64,000 nucleotides of DNA from positions 1,467,541 through 1,531,540 of the forward strand of contig NC_016943.1 of assembly GCF_000284015.1 (NCBI RefSeq). Reading direction: 5' to 3'. This stretch comes from Blastococcus saxobsidens DD2 (GTDB taxonomy: Bacteria; Actinomycetota; Actinomycetes; Mycobacteriales; Geodermatophilaceae). Of this stretch, positions 9,021 through 18,345 are shown piece by piece; positions within the stretch are counted from its first letter, which is position 1, and each line of letters opens with the position of its first letter. The notes under the pieces are model-generated. The model was not told the DNA's origin. It worked only from the letters and a program-made list of their open reading frames with translations, and searched no databases. The position numbers were made by a program, and so were the translations under genes.

Positions 9021-10190
9021 ATGTCCCACCACGCCGGCGCGTTGTCGGGTCTGCGCGTCGTGGACCTGTCGCGGGTCCTCGCCGGCCCGCTGTGCACGCA
9101 GATGCTCGCCGACCACGGCGCGGAGGTGATCAAGGTCGAGCCGCCTGCCGGTGACGAGACCCGGGGGTGGGGGCCGCCGTTCGTCGGGCCCCGGACGAGC
9201 GCGTACTTCACCGGCGTGAACCGGAACAAGCAGAACATCGTGCTCGACCTCGGTTCCGACGGCGGCCGGGAGGCGCTGCGCCGGCTGCTGGAGGACGCGG
9301 ACGTGCTGGTGGAGAACTTCAAGGCCGGGACGCTCGCCGCGTGGGGCTTCGACGACGAGCACCTCTCCACCCGGTACCCGCGCCTGGTCCATGCCCGGAT
9401 CACCGGCTTCGGGGTCGAGGGGCCGCTGGGCGGCGCTCCGGGCTACGACGCGGTGCTGCAGGCGTACGGCGGGCTGATGAGCATCAACGGCGAGGAGACC
9501 GGGCCACCGCTGCGCGTGGGCGTACCCGTCGTGGACATGGTGACCGGGATCTACGCGGTCACCGGCATCCTGCTGGCGCTGCAGGAACGGCAGGTCTCGG
9601 GACGGGGCCAGCTCGTGGACTGCGCGCTCCTGGACACCGCGGTCAGCCTGCTGCACCCGCACAGCGCGACCTGGTTCGCCAACGGGCACGTGCCTGCCCG
9701 GACCGGCTCGGCGCACCCCACGATCGCCCCCTACGACACCTTCGAGTGCCGCGACGGGATCTTCTTCCTCGCCGTCGGCAACGACCGGCAGTTCCGCGCG
9801 CTGGTGGACGTGCTCGGGGTGCCGGGCCTCGCCGACGAGGAGCGTTTCGCCTCGAACGCCGACCGGGTCGGGCACCGTGACGAGCTCCGCGGCGTCCTGG
9901 CGCCGCTGCTGCGCGGCCGGGACCGGGAGGAGCTGGGGCGCACCCTGCTCGAGCGCGGGGTGCCGTCGAGTCCGGTGCACGACATCGGCGAGACGTTGAC
10001 CGATCCGCAGGTGCGGCACCGCGACCTCGTCGTCGAACTCGACGGCTACACCGGGGTGGGTCTCCCGATCAAGCTCAGCCGGACGCCGGGCTCCGTGCGC
10101 ACTCCGCCGCGCGAACCCGGCGCCGACACCGACGAGGTGCTCCGGCGCCTCGGCCTCGGCGGGGACGACGCCCTGACCGGTCGCGGCTAG
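9021..10190 (+). CDS. CaiB/BaiF family (type III) CoA transferase
   Basis: A 389-residue member of the formyl-CoA/carnitine CoA transferase family, which moves CoA between carboxylic acids. The family N-terminus is seen as [20 protein letters not shown] and [12 protein letters not shown]. The catalytic aspartate region is [20 protein letters not shown], followed by DMVTGIYAV. The position after an acyl-CoA dehydrogenase suggests that it activates the dehydrogenase substrate. The gene ends in TAG (10188-10190), which overlaps on the other strand with the TAG of valS: both stops are formed by one CTAG. No terminator separates the convergent genes. Confidence 0.88.
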   Translation: MSHHAGALSGLRVVDLSRVLAGPLCTQMLADHGAEVIKVEPPAGDETRGWGPPFVGPRTSAYFTGVNRNKQNIVLDLGSDGGREALRRLLEDADVLVENFKAGTLAAWGFDDEHLSTRYPRLVHARITGFGVEGPLGGAPGYDAVLQAYGGLMSINGEETGPPLRVGVPVVDMVTGIYAVTGILLALQERQVSGRGQLVDCALLDTAVSLLHPHSATWFANGHVPARTGSAHPTIAPYDTFECRDGIFFLAVGNDRQFRALVDVLGVPGLADEERFASNADRVGHRDELRGVLAPLLRGRDREELGRTLLERGVPSSPVHDIGETLTDPQVRHRDLVVELDGYTGVGLPIKLSRTPGSVRTPPREPGADTDEVLRRLGLGGDDALTGRG

Positions 10191-12796
10191 TCCGCGCCGG
10201 GTCCGGCCAGGACGACGTCGACGGCCAGGGCGCCCTCGCCCGGGCGGACCATCAGCAGCTGGATGCGACCGGCGTCGATCAGGTCGGAGCGCACCGCCTC
10301 CACCAGCGGCACCTGGTCGGGCGTCGCGGTCACGGTCGCCGACTCCACGTCGGCGCGCATCGATTGCTTGGCGTCGGACTTGGCCTTGCGCACCGCGGCC
10401 AGCGCCGCGGCGGCCACGGTCACCACCGCAGGGTCGCCGTTCCCGGGCAGCTCGGCGGCCGACGGCCACGCGGCGCGGTGCACCGAGCCGGTCTGCCACC
10501 AGGACCAGACCTCCTCGGTGACGAAGGGCAGGACCGGGGCGAACAGCCGCAGCTGCACCGACAGGGCGAGCGCCAGGGCGGCCTGCGCGGAGGCGGCGGC
10601 GTCGTCGCTCCGGTAGGCGCGGGACTTCACCAGCTCCACGTAGTCGTCGCAGAACGACCAGAAGAACGTCTCGGCGACCTCGAGCGCACGGGTGTAGTTG
10701 TAGGCCTCCATCGCCGCGGTGGCCTCGTCCACGACGGCGGCCAGGGCGGTGAGCATCCCCCGGTCGATGGGCTCGGTGATCCGCTCGGTCGCCGACGCCA
10801 GGTCCACCGAGCCCGCGCCCAGCCCCAGCACGAACTTGCCGATGTTGAGGATCTTCATCGCCAGCCGCCGGCCGACCTTCATCTGCGCTTCGTCGAACGG
10901 CGAGTCGGCCCCGGGCCGAGCCCCGGCGGCGCGCCAGCGCACGGCGTCGGTGCCGTAGCGCTCGAGGACGTCGATCGGCGTCGTCGCGTTGCCCTTGGAC
11001 TTCGACATCTTCTTGCGGTCGGGGTCGACCACGAAGCCGGAGATGGTGGCGTGCGACCAGGGCGCGCTGCCGTGCTCGAAGTGCGCCCGGACCACGGTGG
11101 AGAACAGCCAGGTGCGGATGATGTCGTGCGCCTGGGGCCGCTGGTCCATCGGGAAGACCTTGGCGAACAGCTCGGGGTCGGTGTCCCAGCCCGAGGCCAC
11201 CTGCGGCGACAGCGACGACGTCGCCCAGGTGTCCATCACGTCGGGGTCGGCCATGAACCCGCCCGGCTTGCCGCGCTGGTCCTCGGTGAAGCCCTCGGGG
11301 ACGTCCGACGACGGGTCGACCGGCAGCGCCGACTCCGGCGCCAGGATCGGCTCGTCGTGGATCGGCTCACCGGAAGCGTCCAGCCGGTACCAGACCGGGA
11401 ACGGGACGCCGAAGAACCGCTGCCGGCTGATCAGCCAGTCGCCGTTGAGACCCTCGACCCAGTTGTCGTAGCGGTGCCGCATGTGCTCGGGCACCCACTG
11501 GATCTCCCGGCCGCGGGCGATCAGCGCGTCCCGCAGGTCGGCGTCCCGGCCACCGTTGCGGATGTACCACTGCCGCGTGGTGACGATCTCCAGCGGGCGC
11601 TCGCCCTTCTCGAAGAACTTCACCGGGTGGGTGATCTGCTTCGGCTCGCCCTCGAGGTCGCCGGAGTCGCGCAGCAGCTCCACGATCCGCTGCTGGGCGC
11701 TGAACATCGTCTTGCCGGCCAGCTCGTCGTAGGGGTGCACGGGCACGCCGGGCGGCGGGTCGGCCAGGATCCGGCCGTCCCAGCCGACGATCGCGCGGGT
11801 GGGCAGCTGCAGCTCCCGCCACCAGGTGACGTCGTTGAGGTCACCGAAGGTGCAGATCATCGCGATGCCGGAGCCCTTGTCGGGCTCGGCGAGGCGGTGC
11901 GCGACCACCGGCACCTCGACGTCGAACAGCGGCGTCCGGACCGTCTTCCCGAACAGCGGCTGGTAGCGCGCGTCGTCGGGGTGCGCGACCAGTGCCACGC
12001 ACGCCGGCAGCAGCTCCGGCCGGGTGGTCTCGATGAAGACCGAGCCGTCGGCGGAGGAGAAGGAGATCCGGTGGTAGGCGCCGGGGCGCTCCCGGTCCTC
12101 CAGCTCGGCCTGGGCGACGGCGGTGCGGAAGGTGACGTCCCAGAGGGTCGGCGCCTCCTGGGCGTAGGCCTCGCCGCGGGCCAGATTGTGCAGGAACATC
12201 CGCTGCGCGGTCGCGCGGGAGGTCTCCGAGATCGTCCGGTAGACGTTGCCCCAGTCGACCGACAGACCGACGCGGCGCCAGAGCTTCTCGAACTCTGCCT
12301 CGTCGTCCTCCGTCAGCTGCATGCACAGCGCGACGAAGTTGCGGCGGGAGACCGGCACCTGGTCCTTGCCCGCCTTGGCGGGGGGCTCGAACGACGGGTC
12401 GTAGGGCAGGGCCGGGTCGCAGCGGACGCCGTAGTAGTTCTGCACCCGCCGCTCGGTCGGCAGCCCGTTGTCGTCCCAGCCCATCGGGTAGTAGACGTGC
12501 TTGCCGCGCATCCGCTGGTAGCGGGCGACGATGTCGGTGTGGGTGTAGCTGAACACGTGCCCCACGTGCAGCGAGCCGCTGGCGGTCGGCGGGGGAGTGT
12601 CGATCGAGTAGATCTGCTCCCGCGGCGCCTGCAGGGCGGCCGCGCGGTCGAAGCCGTAGGTGTCCTCGGCGGCCCAGCGGCCGACCCACTTCTCCTCGAG
12701 GCCGTCGATCGAGGGCTTCTCGGGTACGCCGCTCGAGGCTCCCGGGTCGGCCGTGGTCACGGCGGCACCATCCGGGCTCGCGATGCGGGTTTCCAT
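10187..12796 (-). CDS. valS: valyl-tRNA synthetase (archaeal-like short form)
   Basis: An 869-residue class I aminoacyl-tRNA synthetase that charges tRNA-Val and edits mischarged threonine. The HIGH motif appears as [14 protein letters not shown] (~residue 55) and KMSKS as [14 protein letters not shown] (~590). The stretch [20 protein letters not shown] and the absence of the long C-terminal coiled coil resemble the archaeal/Rickettsia-type ValRS known from several actinobacteria rather than the E. coli type; this is judged from memory of the families. The ATG at 12796 is chosen because TAGGAT lies 7 bases upstream, a leaderless arrangement. An in-frame ATG at 12805 overlaps that -10 element. 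Confidence 0.93.
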   Translation of the reverse strand: METRIASPDGAAVTTADPGASSGVPEKPSIDGLEEKWVGRWAAEDTYGFDRAAALQAPREQIYSIDTPPPTASGSLHVGHVFSYTHTDIVARYQRMRGKHVYYPMGWDDNGLPTERRVQNYYGVRCDPALPYDPSFEPPAKAGKDQVPVSRRNFVALCMQLTEDDEAEFEKLWRRVGLSVDWGNVYRTISETSRATAQRMFLHNLARGEAYAQEAPTLWDVTFRTAVAQAELEDRERPGAYHRISFSSADGSVFIETTRPELLPACVALVAHPDDARYQPLFGKTVRTPLFDVEVPVVAHRLAEPDKGSGIAMICTFGDLNDVTWWRELQLPTRAIVGWDGRILADPPPGVPVHPYDELAGKTMFSAQQRIVELLRDSGDLEGEPKQITHPVKFFEKGERPLEIVTTRQWYIRNGGRDADLRDALIARGREIQWVPEHMRHRYDNWVEGLNGDWLISRQRFFGVPFPVWYRLDASGEPIHDEPILAPESALPVDPSSDVPEGFTEDQRGKPGGFMADPDVMDTWATSSLSPQVASGWDTDPELFAKVFPMDQRPQAHDIIRTWLFSTVVRAHFEHGSAPWSHATISGFVVDPDRKKMSKSKGNATTPIDVLERYGTDAVRWRAAGARPGADSPFDEAQMKVGRRLAMKILNIGKFVLGLGAGSVDLASATERITEPIDRGMLTALAAVVDEATAAMEAYNYTRALEVAETFFWSFCDDYVELVKSRAYRSDDAAASAQAALALALSVQLRLFAPVLPFVTEEVWSWWQTGSVHRAAWPSAAELPGNGDPAVVTVAAAALAAVRKAKSDAKQSMRADVESATVTATPDQVPLVEAVRSDLIDAGRIQLLMVRPGEGALAVDVVLAGPGAD

Positions 12797-12803
12797 GACC
12801 GGC

Positions 12804-12809
12804 ATCCTA
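12804..12809 (-). promoter_or_regulatory. -10 element of valS (leaderless layout)
   Basis: On the minus strand TAGGAT is followed by 7 bases and then the ATG at 12796. This argues against the earlier in-frame ATG at 12805, which lies inside the hexamer. Confidence 0.45.
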
Positions 12810-12912
12810 GAAAGGCGTGGCAACACCGTTCCGGCGGGCGCGGTGACGCGCCTGTGGCCGGTCGCACGGTGCGTCGCGGGAACCGTGCGTGGCGCCGCCT
12901 CGTGGTTCAGGT

Positions 12913-13368
12913 GTGGATACCTTGCGGTTGCTGCTCAACCTCGTCTGGCTGGTGCTCCAGGGCTGGGTGCTCGCCCTGGCCTACGCCCTGGCAGGCGTGC
13001 TCGCCTGCCTGCTGATCGTCACCATCCCGTTCGGCATCGCCGCGTTCCGGCTCGCCTTCTTCGTGATCTGGCCGTTCGGGCGCACGACCGTGCGGGCCCC
13101 GGACGCCGGGGTCGCGTCGGCCGTGGGCAACCTCTTGTGGTTCCTGGTCGCCGGCTGGTGGCTGGCGCTGCTGCACATCGTCGCCGGCATCGGGTTCTGC
13201 CTCACGATCATCGGGATCCCGTTCGGCGTGGCGTCCTTCAAGCTCGCGGCGGTCGGGCTGTTCCCGCTCGGCAAGCGCGTCGTGGAGAACACTCCGCCGC
13301 GTGACTGGATGCACGCCGGCGGAGGGGTCGTCGGCGGCGCCCCCGGCCGGGCCGCCGTCGCCCGGTGA
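12913..13368 (+). CDS. YccF-domain inner-membrane protein
   Basis: A 151-residue membrane protein with two copies of the YccF (DUF307) unit. Each copy is a hydrophobic helix pair ending in the signature [20 protein letters not shown] (first copy) and [20 protein letters not shown] (second copy). Function is unknown in the family. The GTG at 12913, read as [17 protein letters not shown], fits homologues. An in-frame GTG at 12889 would add eight residues. The C-terminal ~25 residues are Gly/Ala-rich and unconserved. It is transcribed divergently from valS. Confidence 0.8.
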   Translation: MDTLRLLLNLVWLVLQGWVLALAYALAGVLACLLIVTIPFGIAAFRLAFFVIWPFGRTTVRAPDAGVASAVGNLLWFLVAGWWLALLHIVAGIGFCLTIIGIPFGVASFKLAAVGLFPLGKRVVENTPPRDWMHAGGGVVGGAPGRAAVAR

Positions 13369-13390
13369 CCGTGCTGGCATCCTGAGCAGG

Positions 13391-14746
13391 ATGAGCAACG
13401 GCAGCACCGGTGAGATGGCCCGGGTCGAGAGCGAGCTGCTGGCCCGGTGGCCGGAGAGCCGGCTGGAGCCGTCCCTCACCCGCATCAGCGCCCTGGTCGA
13501 CCTGCTCGGTTCGCCGCACCGCGCGATGCCGGTCATCCAGGTGGCCGGCACCAACGGCAAGACGACGACGGCGCGGATGATCGACGAGATCCTGCGCGGC
13601 TTCGGGCTGCGGGTGGGCCGGTTCACCAGCCCGCACCTGCAGACCATCCGCGAGCGGATCGTGCTCAACGGCGAACCGGTCGGCCCCGAGCGCTTCGTCG
13701 AGACCTACGACGACATCGCGCCGTACGTGCAGATGGTCGACGCCGCCGGTGAGATCCCGATGAGCTTCTTCGAGGTCATGGTGGGGATGGCCTACGCGCT
13801 CTTCGCCGACGCGCCGGTCGACGTCGCCGTCGTCGAGGTGGGCATGGGCGGCCGGTGGGACGCCACGAACGTGGCCGACGCGCGGGTCGCCGTCGTCACC
13901 CCGGTGGCGATGGACCACGCCGAGTACCTCGGCCCCGACGTCGCCACGATCGCCGGCGAGAAGGCCGGGATCATCAAGGCCGACTCGATCGCGGTGCTGG
14001 CGCACCAGCAGCCCGGGGCCCTGGACGCGCTGGTCCGCCGCGCCGTCGAGGCCGACGCCGTGGTCGCCCGCGAGGGCACCGAGTTCGGCATCCTCGACCG
14101 GAAGGTGGCCGTCGGGGGGCAGCAGGTGCGGCTGCAGGGTCTCGGCGGGGAGTACGAGGAGGTCTTCCTCCCGCTCTTCGGCGCCCACCAGGCGCAGAAC
14201 GCGGCCACCGCGCTGGCCGCGGTCGAGGCGTTCCTGGGTGCGGGCGCGGCCACCGGCCCGATCGAGCAGGAGACCGTCCGCGCGGCCTTCGCGGCGGTCC
14301 GCTCGCCCGGCCGGCTCGAGCGCCTGCGCACCAGCCCCACCGTGCTGGTCGACGCGGCCCACAACCCGGCCGGCATGACCGCGACGGTCGAAGCGATCCG
14401 GGAGTCCTTCGACTTCACCCGGCTGGTCGGCGTCGTCGGCGCCGTCCACGGCAAGGACGTCGCCGGGATGCTCGCCGCGCTCGAGGAGGTCTGCGCCGAG
14501 CTGGTCGTCACCCAGAACAGCTCGTCGCGCGCCATGCCGGCCGACGAGCTGGGCGCGCTCGCGGTCGACGTCTTCGGGGCCGACCGGGTGAGCGTCTCGC
14601 CGCGGCTGAACGAGGCCATCACCGAGGCGATCGAGCTGGCCGAGGCCGGCCCGGACGACGCGCTCGGCGGCTCCGGCGTGCTGGTCACCGGCAGCGTCAT
14701 CACCGCCGGCGAGGCCCGCACCCTGCTGTCCGGGAGCCGGCGGTGA
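13391..14746 (+). CDS. folC: bifunctional folylpolyglutamate synthase / dihydrofolate synthase
   Basis: A 451-residue Mur-ligase-like enzyme that adds glutamate to dihydropteroate and to tetrahydrofolates. The P-loop is [18 protein letters not shown] (~residue 52), followed by the folate/omega-loop motif [13 protein letters not shown]. Further family motifs are [14 protein letters not shown] (~150) and, in the C-terminal domain, DAAHNPAGM (~320). The ATG at 13391 follows GAGCAGG. The stop overlaps the GTG of the DUF4233 gene (GTGA), so the two are translationally coupled. The folC-DUF4233-ndk order is standard in actinobacteria. Confidence 0.94.
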   Translation: MSNGSTGEMARVESELLARWPESRLEPSLTRISALVDLLGSPHRAMPVIQVAGTNGKTTTARMIDEILRGFGLRVGRFTSPHLQTIRERIVLNGEPVGPERFVETYDDIAPYVQMVDAAGEIPMSFFEVMVGMAYALFADAPVDVAVVEVGMGGRWDATNVADARVAVVTPVAMDHAEYLGPDVATIAGEKAGIIKADSIAVLAHQQPGALDALVRRAVEADAVVAREGTEFGILDRKVAVGGQQVRLQGLGGEYEEVFLPLFGAHQAQNAATALAAVEAFLGAGAATGPIEQETVRAAFAAVRSPGRLERLRTSPTVLVDAAHNPAGMTATVEAIRESFDFTRLVGVVGAVHGKDVAGMLAALEEVCAELVVTQNSSSRAMPADELGALAVDVFGADRVSVSPRLNEAITEAIELAEAGPDDALGGSGVLVTGSVITAGEARTLLSGSRR

Positions 14747-15150
14747 CCGCACCGGACCCGCTCCGCGCCGCGAAGGCGCTGCGCGGTGCCGCGGCGGCGG
14801 TGCTCGTGCTCGAGGGCATCGCCGTCCTGTTCGTGCCGCGGGGTATCGCGCAGACCGAGGAGGGGCTCGGTGCCGGCCGCCTGACGGTCCTGCTCGTCCT
14901 CGCGCTCCTGCTGATCCTGGCGTCGGCGGTGCAGCGGCGGGAGCGCGGCCTGCTCATCGGTACCGCGCTGCAGGTGCCGTTGCTGCTCACCGGCCTGCTC
15001 AACAGCGTCATGTGGATCGTGGCCGGGGCGTTCGTGCTCATCTGGAGCTACCTGCTGCAGGTGCGCAAGCAGCTGATCGGCACCTCCTTCGGCCCGGTTC
15101 CGTCCCCCCGGGCCGGCGACGCCGACGGCGAGGACCAGGCCACCCCGTAA
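14743..15150 (+). CDS. DUF4233 domain membrane protein
   Basis: A 135-residue protein with four predicted membrane helices (about residues 10-30, 42-60, 66-84 and 86-105), typical of the DUF4233 family found between folC and ndk in actinobacteria. It starts with a GTG inside the folC stop. The C-terminus is a short polar tail. No biochemical role is known; constant linkage to folC suggests a housekeeping membrane function, but that is inference only. Confidence 0.85.
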   Translation: MTAPDPLRAAKALRGAAAAVLVLEGIAVLFVPRGIAQTEEGLGAGRLTVLLVLALLLILASAVQRRERGLLIGTALQVPLLLTGLLNSVMWIVAGAFVLIWSYLLQVRKQLIGTSFGPVPSPRAGDADGEDQATP

Positions 15151-15153
15151 GCT
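15148..15153 (+). promoter_or_regulatory. -10 element of ndk
   Basis: TAAGCT overlaps the TAA stop of the DUF4233 gene and lies 8 bases before the ndk GTG at 15162. Confidence 0.35.
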
Positions 15154-15161
15154 GCCGCCCC

Positions 15162-15572
15162 GTGACCGAACGCACCCTCGTCCTCGTCAAGCCCGACGGC
15201 GTCTCCCGCGGCCTGGTCGGCGAGGTGATCACCCGGCTGGAGCGCAAGGGGCTGCGCCTGGTCGCCGCCGAGCTGCGCACGCTGACCGCCGAGGTCGCCG
15301 AGACGCACTACGCCGAGCACCGCGAGCGGCCGTTCTTCGGCTCGCTCGTCGAGTTCATCACCGGCGGCCCGCTGATGGCCCTGGTCGTGGAGGGCCCGCG
15401 CGCCATCGAGGCGTTTCGCGCCCTCGCCGGTGCCACCGACCCGGTGAAGGCCGCGCCCGGCACGATCCGCGGCGACTTCGCCCTCGAGGTGCAGGACAAC
15501 ATCGTGCACGGCTCCGACTCGCCCGAGTCCGCCGCGCGCGAGATCGCCTTGTTCTTCCCCGACCTCGGCTGA
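15162..15572 (+). CDS. ndk: nucleoside diphosphate kinase
   Basis: A 136-residue enzyme that transfers the gamma phosphate from ATP to nucleoside diphosphates through a phosphohistidine. The N-terminal motif [18 protein letters not shown] and the active-site motif [12 protein letters not shown] (His about residue 115) are intact, and the length is exactly that of bacterial Ndk. The GTG start sits 11 bases after the DUF4233 stop. Confidence 0.96.
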   Translation: MTERTLVLVKPDGVSRGLVGEVITRLERKGLRLVAAELRTLTAEVAETHYAEHRERPFFGSLVEFITGGPLMALVVEGPRAIEAFRALAGATDPVKAAPGTIRGDFALEVQDNIVHGSDSPESAAREIALFFPDLG

Positions 15573-15620
15573 CTCCCGGCGCGTGCCGAGAACGGGTCGT
15601 CCGCCGTCGGTGGGGCTGAC

Positions 15621-15626
15621 TACGGT
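15621..15626 (+). promoter_or_regulatory. -10 element of the ABC exporter operon
   Basis: TACGGT lies 6 bases before the GTG at 15633, in the leaderless layout. Confidence 0.45.
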
Positions 15627-15632
15627 CTCCCG

Positions 15633-16592
15633 GTGCCCACCGACCAGTCCCTGATCTCCGCCCGCGGACTGGTCAAGCGGTTCGGCACCTTCACCGCCGT
15701 CGACGGCATCGACGTCGACGTCGCGCCCGGGGAGGCGTTCGGGTTCCTCGGCCCGAACGGCGCCGGCAAGAGCTCGACGATGCGCATGATCGGCGCGGTG
15801 TCGCCGCCCACGGCCGGTGAGCTCCGGATCCTCGGCCTCGATCCGGTGGTCGACGGCCCGGCGATCCGCGCCCGCCTCGGTGTCGTGCCGCAGACCGACA
15901 ACCTCGACCCCGAGATCACGGTCGCGGAGAACCTGCTGGTCTACGGGCGGTACTTCGGGATCGCGCGGTCGGTGCTGCGCAGCCGCGCCGCCGAGCTGCT
16001 GGAGTTCGTGCAGCTCACCGAGCGGGCCGGCGACAAGGTGGAGCCGCTCTCGGGTGGCATGAAGCGGCGGCTGACCATCGCACGGGCGCTGATCAACGAG
16101 CCCGAGGTCGTCCTGCTCGACGAGCCGACGACCGGGCTGGACCCGCAGGCCCGCCACGTCCTGTGGGACCGGCTCTACCGGCTCAAGCAGCGCGGGGTGA
16201 CCCTCGTGCTCACCACGCACTACATGGACGAGGCCGAGCAGCTCTGCGACCGGCTGGTCGTCATGGACAAGGGCCGGATCGCCGCCGAGGGGTCGCCGGC
16301 GGAGCTGATCCGCCGGTACGCGACCCGGGAGGTCCTGGAGCTGCGCTTTCCGCTGCTGGAGGGGCAGCCCGGCCCGGAGCGGTACGTCCCCGACCTCGAC
16401 GGGGTGCTGCAGGCCGGCGCCGTCGAGCGGGTCGAGGTGCTGCCCGACCGCCTGCTGCTCTACACCGGCGACGGCGACGACGCCCTGTCGGCCGTCACCG
16501 GCGCCGGCGTGCACCCGCTGTCGAGCCTGGTGCGCCGGAGTTCGCTGGAGGACGTCTTCCTCCGGCTGACCGGCCGGACGCTGGTGGACTGA
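15633..16592 (+). CDS. ABC transporter ATP-binding protein (drug/lipid exporter type)
   Basis: A 319-residue ATPase of the DrrA/NodI (ABC-2) class. Walker A is GPNGAGKSSTMRM (~residue 42), the Q-loop VPQTDNLDP, the signature LSGGMKRRLTIARAL (~138) and Walker B VVLLDEPTTGLDPQ, followed by the H-loop TTHYMDEAE. It also has a C-terminal extension like that of DrrA proteins. Two ABC-2 permeases follow directly (1-base gap, then a 4-base overlap), giving a complete exporter. NodI/NodJ-type systems move lipo-oligosaccharides or drugs; the cargo here is unknown. Confidence 0.92.
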   Translation: MPTDQSLISARGLVKRFGTFTAVDGIDVDVAPGEAFGFLGPNGAGKSSTMRMIGAVSPPTAGELRILGLDPVVDGPAIRARLGVVPQTDNLDPEITVAENLLVYGRYFGIARSVLRSRAAELLEFVQLTERAGDKVEPLSGGMKRRLTIARALINEPEVVLLDEPTTGLDPQARHVLWDRLYRLKQRGVTLVLTTHYMDEAEQLCDRLVVMDKGRIAAEGSPAELIRRYATREVLELRFPLLEGQPGPERYVPDLDGVLQAGAVERVEVLPDRLLLYTGDGDDALSAVTGAGVHPLSSLVRRSSLEDVFLRLTGRTLVD

Positions 16593-16593
16593 C

Positions 16594-17367
16594 GTGACCG
16601 CTCCCGGCGCCCTCGCCTTCACCGCTCACCGGCTCACCGCCTACCGGCACTTCTGGCGCAGCAGCCTGGTCAGCAGCGTGCTGGAGCCGGCGCTCTTCCT
16701 CGCGGCGATGGGGCTGACGCTGGGCGTCCTCGTCGACCGCGGCTCCGGCCTGCCCGGCGGCGTGGACTACCTGTCCTTCCTCGCGCCCGGCCTGCTGGTC
16801 GCCGCGGCGATGCAGCTGGGCAGCTTCGAGTCGACCTACCCGGTGCTCGGCGCGATCAAGTGGGACAAGACCTACGAGGCGGTGCTGGCCACGCCGGCGG
16901 GGGTGCGCGACCTGCTGGCCGGCCACCTGCTGTACGTCGCCTTCCGGGTGGGGACGTCGGCGGCGCTGTTCCTCGCCGTCCTCGTGCTGTTCGGTGCCGC
17001 CGAGAGCCTGCTCGTCCTGCTCACGCTGCCCGCAGCCCTGCTCACGGGTCTGGCCTTCGCCGCCCCCATCACCGCCTTCTCCGCGACGTTGGACAACGAC
17101 ACCGGCTTCGCCGCGCTGCAGCGGTTCCTGGTCCTGCCGATGTTCCTGTTCTCCGGGACGTTCTTCCCGGTGGACCAGCTGCCGCGGTTCTTCGAGTGGG
17201 TGGCCTACGCGACCCCGCTGTGGCACGGGGTGGCCCTCTCCCGCGGGCTGTCGCTGGGCTCGATCGAAGCGGGTGCCGCGCTGCTGCACGTCGGCTACCT
17301 GCTGCTGTGGTTCCTCGTGGGCCTGGCGCTCGCGGCACGCACCTTGCGCCGGAGGCTGGTCACGTGA
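16594..17367 (+). CDS. ABC-2 type exporter permease
   Basis: A 257-residue permease with six predicted membrane helices and the NodJ-type ABC-2 signature (KWDKTYEAVLATP near residue 90, and PMFLFSGTFFPVDQLP near 180). It starts one base after the ATPase stop. It pairs with the next permease to form the membrane pore. Confidence 0.9.
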   Translation: MTAPGALAFTAHRLTAYRHFWRSSLVSSVLEPALFLAAMGLTLGVLVDRGSGLPGGVDYLSFLAPGLLVAAAMQLGSFESTYPVLGAIKWDKTYEAVLATPAGVRDLLAGHLLYVAFRVGTSAALFLAVLVLFGAAESLLVLLTLPAALLTGLAFAAPITAFSATLDNDTGFAALQRFLVLPMFLFSGTFFPVDQLPRFFEWVAYATPLWHGVALSRGLSLGSIEAGAALLHVGYLLLWFLVGLALAARTLRRRLVT

Positions 17368-18197
17368 GCACCGTGGAGACCACCGCTCCGCGGCAGGCGC
17401 TGCTCTGGCGGGTGTTCCCCCTCTACCCGCTCTCCGCCCGGCGGGCCGGGCACCTGGTGCACCGGAACTTCCTGGTGGCCAAGCGCACCTGGCCGCTGTT
17501 CGTCTCCGGGATGTTCGAGCCGTTCTTCTACCTGCTCTCGATCGGCGTCGGGATCGGCGGGCTGATCGGCACCGTGGTCACCGACACCGGTGCGTCGCTG
17601 AGCTACCAGGAGTTCGTCGCACCGGGGCTCATGGCGGCCGCCGCGATGAACGGCGCGATCTACGACTCGGTGTTCAACCTCTTCTTCAAGCTGCGGTACT
17701 CGAAGCTCTACGACGCCGTCCTGGCCACCCCGCTGTCCGCGCCGGACGTGGCGGTGGGGGAGGTGGCCTGGTCGCTCATGCGGGGCGCCACCTACTCCGC
17801 GGCCTTCCTGGGGATCATGGTGGTCATGGGGCTGGTCGGCTCCTGGTGGGCGGTGCTCGCGCTGCCCGCCGCGATCCTCATCGGGTTCGCCTTCGCCGCG
17901 GTGGGGCTCGCCGCCACGACGTTCCTGCGCGGCTGGCAGGACTTCGAGTTCGTGCAGCTGGTGCTGCTGCCGCTGTTCCTCTTCTCGACGACCTTCTACC
18001 CGCTGTCGACCTACCCCGGGCCGCTGCAGGTCGTCGTCCAGTGCACGCCGCTGTACCACGGCATCGAGCTGATCCGCGGCCTCGTCACCGGCGACGTCGG
18101 CTGGTCGCTGCTGGGCAACGCCGGCTACCTGGTGGTCATGGGGCTGGTCGGCCTGACCATCGGCGCCCGCCGCCTCTCCGGTCTCCTGCTGAAGTAG
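17364..18197 (+). CDS. ABC-2 type exporter permease, second subunit
   Basis: A 277-residue six-helix permease clearly paralogous to the previous one (SKLYDAVLATPLSAPDVAVG, and LLPLFLFSTTFYPLSTYP). The longer N-terminal cytoplasmic leader includes RRAGHLVHRNFLVAKRTWPL. Its GTG overlaps the preceding TGA. The gene ends in TAG. Confidence 0.9.
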   Translation: MSTVETTAPRQALLWRVFPLYPLSARRAGHLVHRNFLVAKRTWPLFVSGMFEPFFYLLSIGVGIGGLIGTVVTDTGASLSYQEFVAPGLMAAAAMNGAIYDSVFNLFFKLRYSKLYDAVLATPLSAPDVAVGEVAWSLMRGATYSAAFLGIMVVMGLVGSWWAVLALPAAILIGFAFAAVGLAATTFLRGWQDFEFVQLVLLPLFLFSTTFYPLSTYPGPLQVVVQCTPLYHGIELIRGLVTGDVGWSLLGNAGYLVVMGLVGLTIGARRLSGLLLK

Positions 18198-18243
18198 CCG
18201 CCGGCGCGGCATGGCGTCCTGGCGGCGTCCTGGCTCAGCTGGT

Positions 18244-18281
18244 GGGGTCCTGGCTCACCGTCGACGCTGAGTCAGGACCCC
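18244..18281 (+). terminator. hairpin terminator after the ABC exporter operon
   Basis: GGGGTCCTGGCTCA (18244-18257) pairs with TGAGTCAGGACCCC (18268-18281), a 14-bp stem with one G-T pair and a 10-base loop. Two partial copies of GTCCTGGCTCA just upstream suggest local duplication. Confidence 0.7.
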
Positions 18282-18285
18282 GATC

Positions 18286-18302
18286 GATCAGGTCACCTGA
18301 TC
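18286..18302. promoter_or_regulatory. 17-base palindrome, possible operator
   Basis: GATCAGGT-C-ACCTGATC is a perfect 8+1+8 inverted repeat. It lies 28 bases before the TACCCT -10 candidate of the radical-SAM gene, about where a -35 region or activator/repressor site would be. The cognate protein is unknown. Confidence 0.4.
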
Positions 18303-18330
18303 AACAGGGGGGGCGGGACAGCGGGGCGGC

Positions 18331-18336
18331 TACCCT
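18331..18336 (+). promoter_or_regulatory. -10 element of the TIGR03960 gene
   Basis: TACCCT lies 9 bases before the ATG at 18346. The GGACAGG between them may also serve as a weak ribosome site. Confidence 0.4.
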
Positions 18337-18345
18337 GGACAGGTC

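Noticed and set aside
10364-13015. An 883-codon plus-strand open frame opposite valS
   Set aside because: Low-complexity V/G/R/D composition and no domain; it is the antisense shadow of valS.
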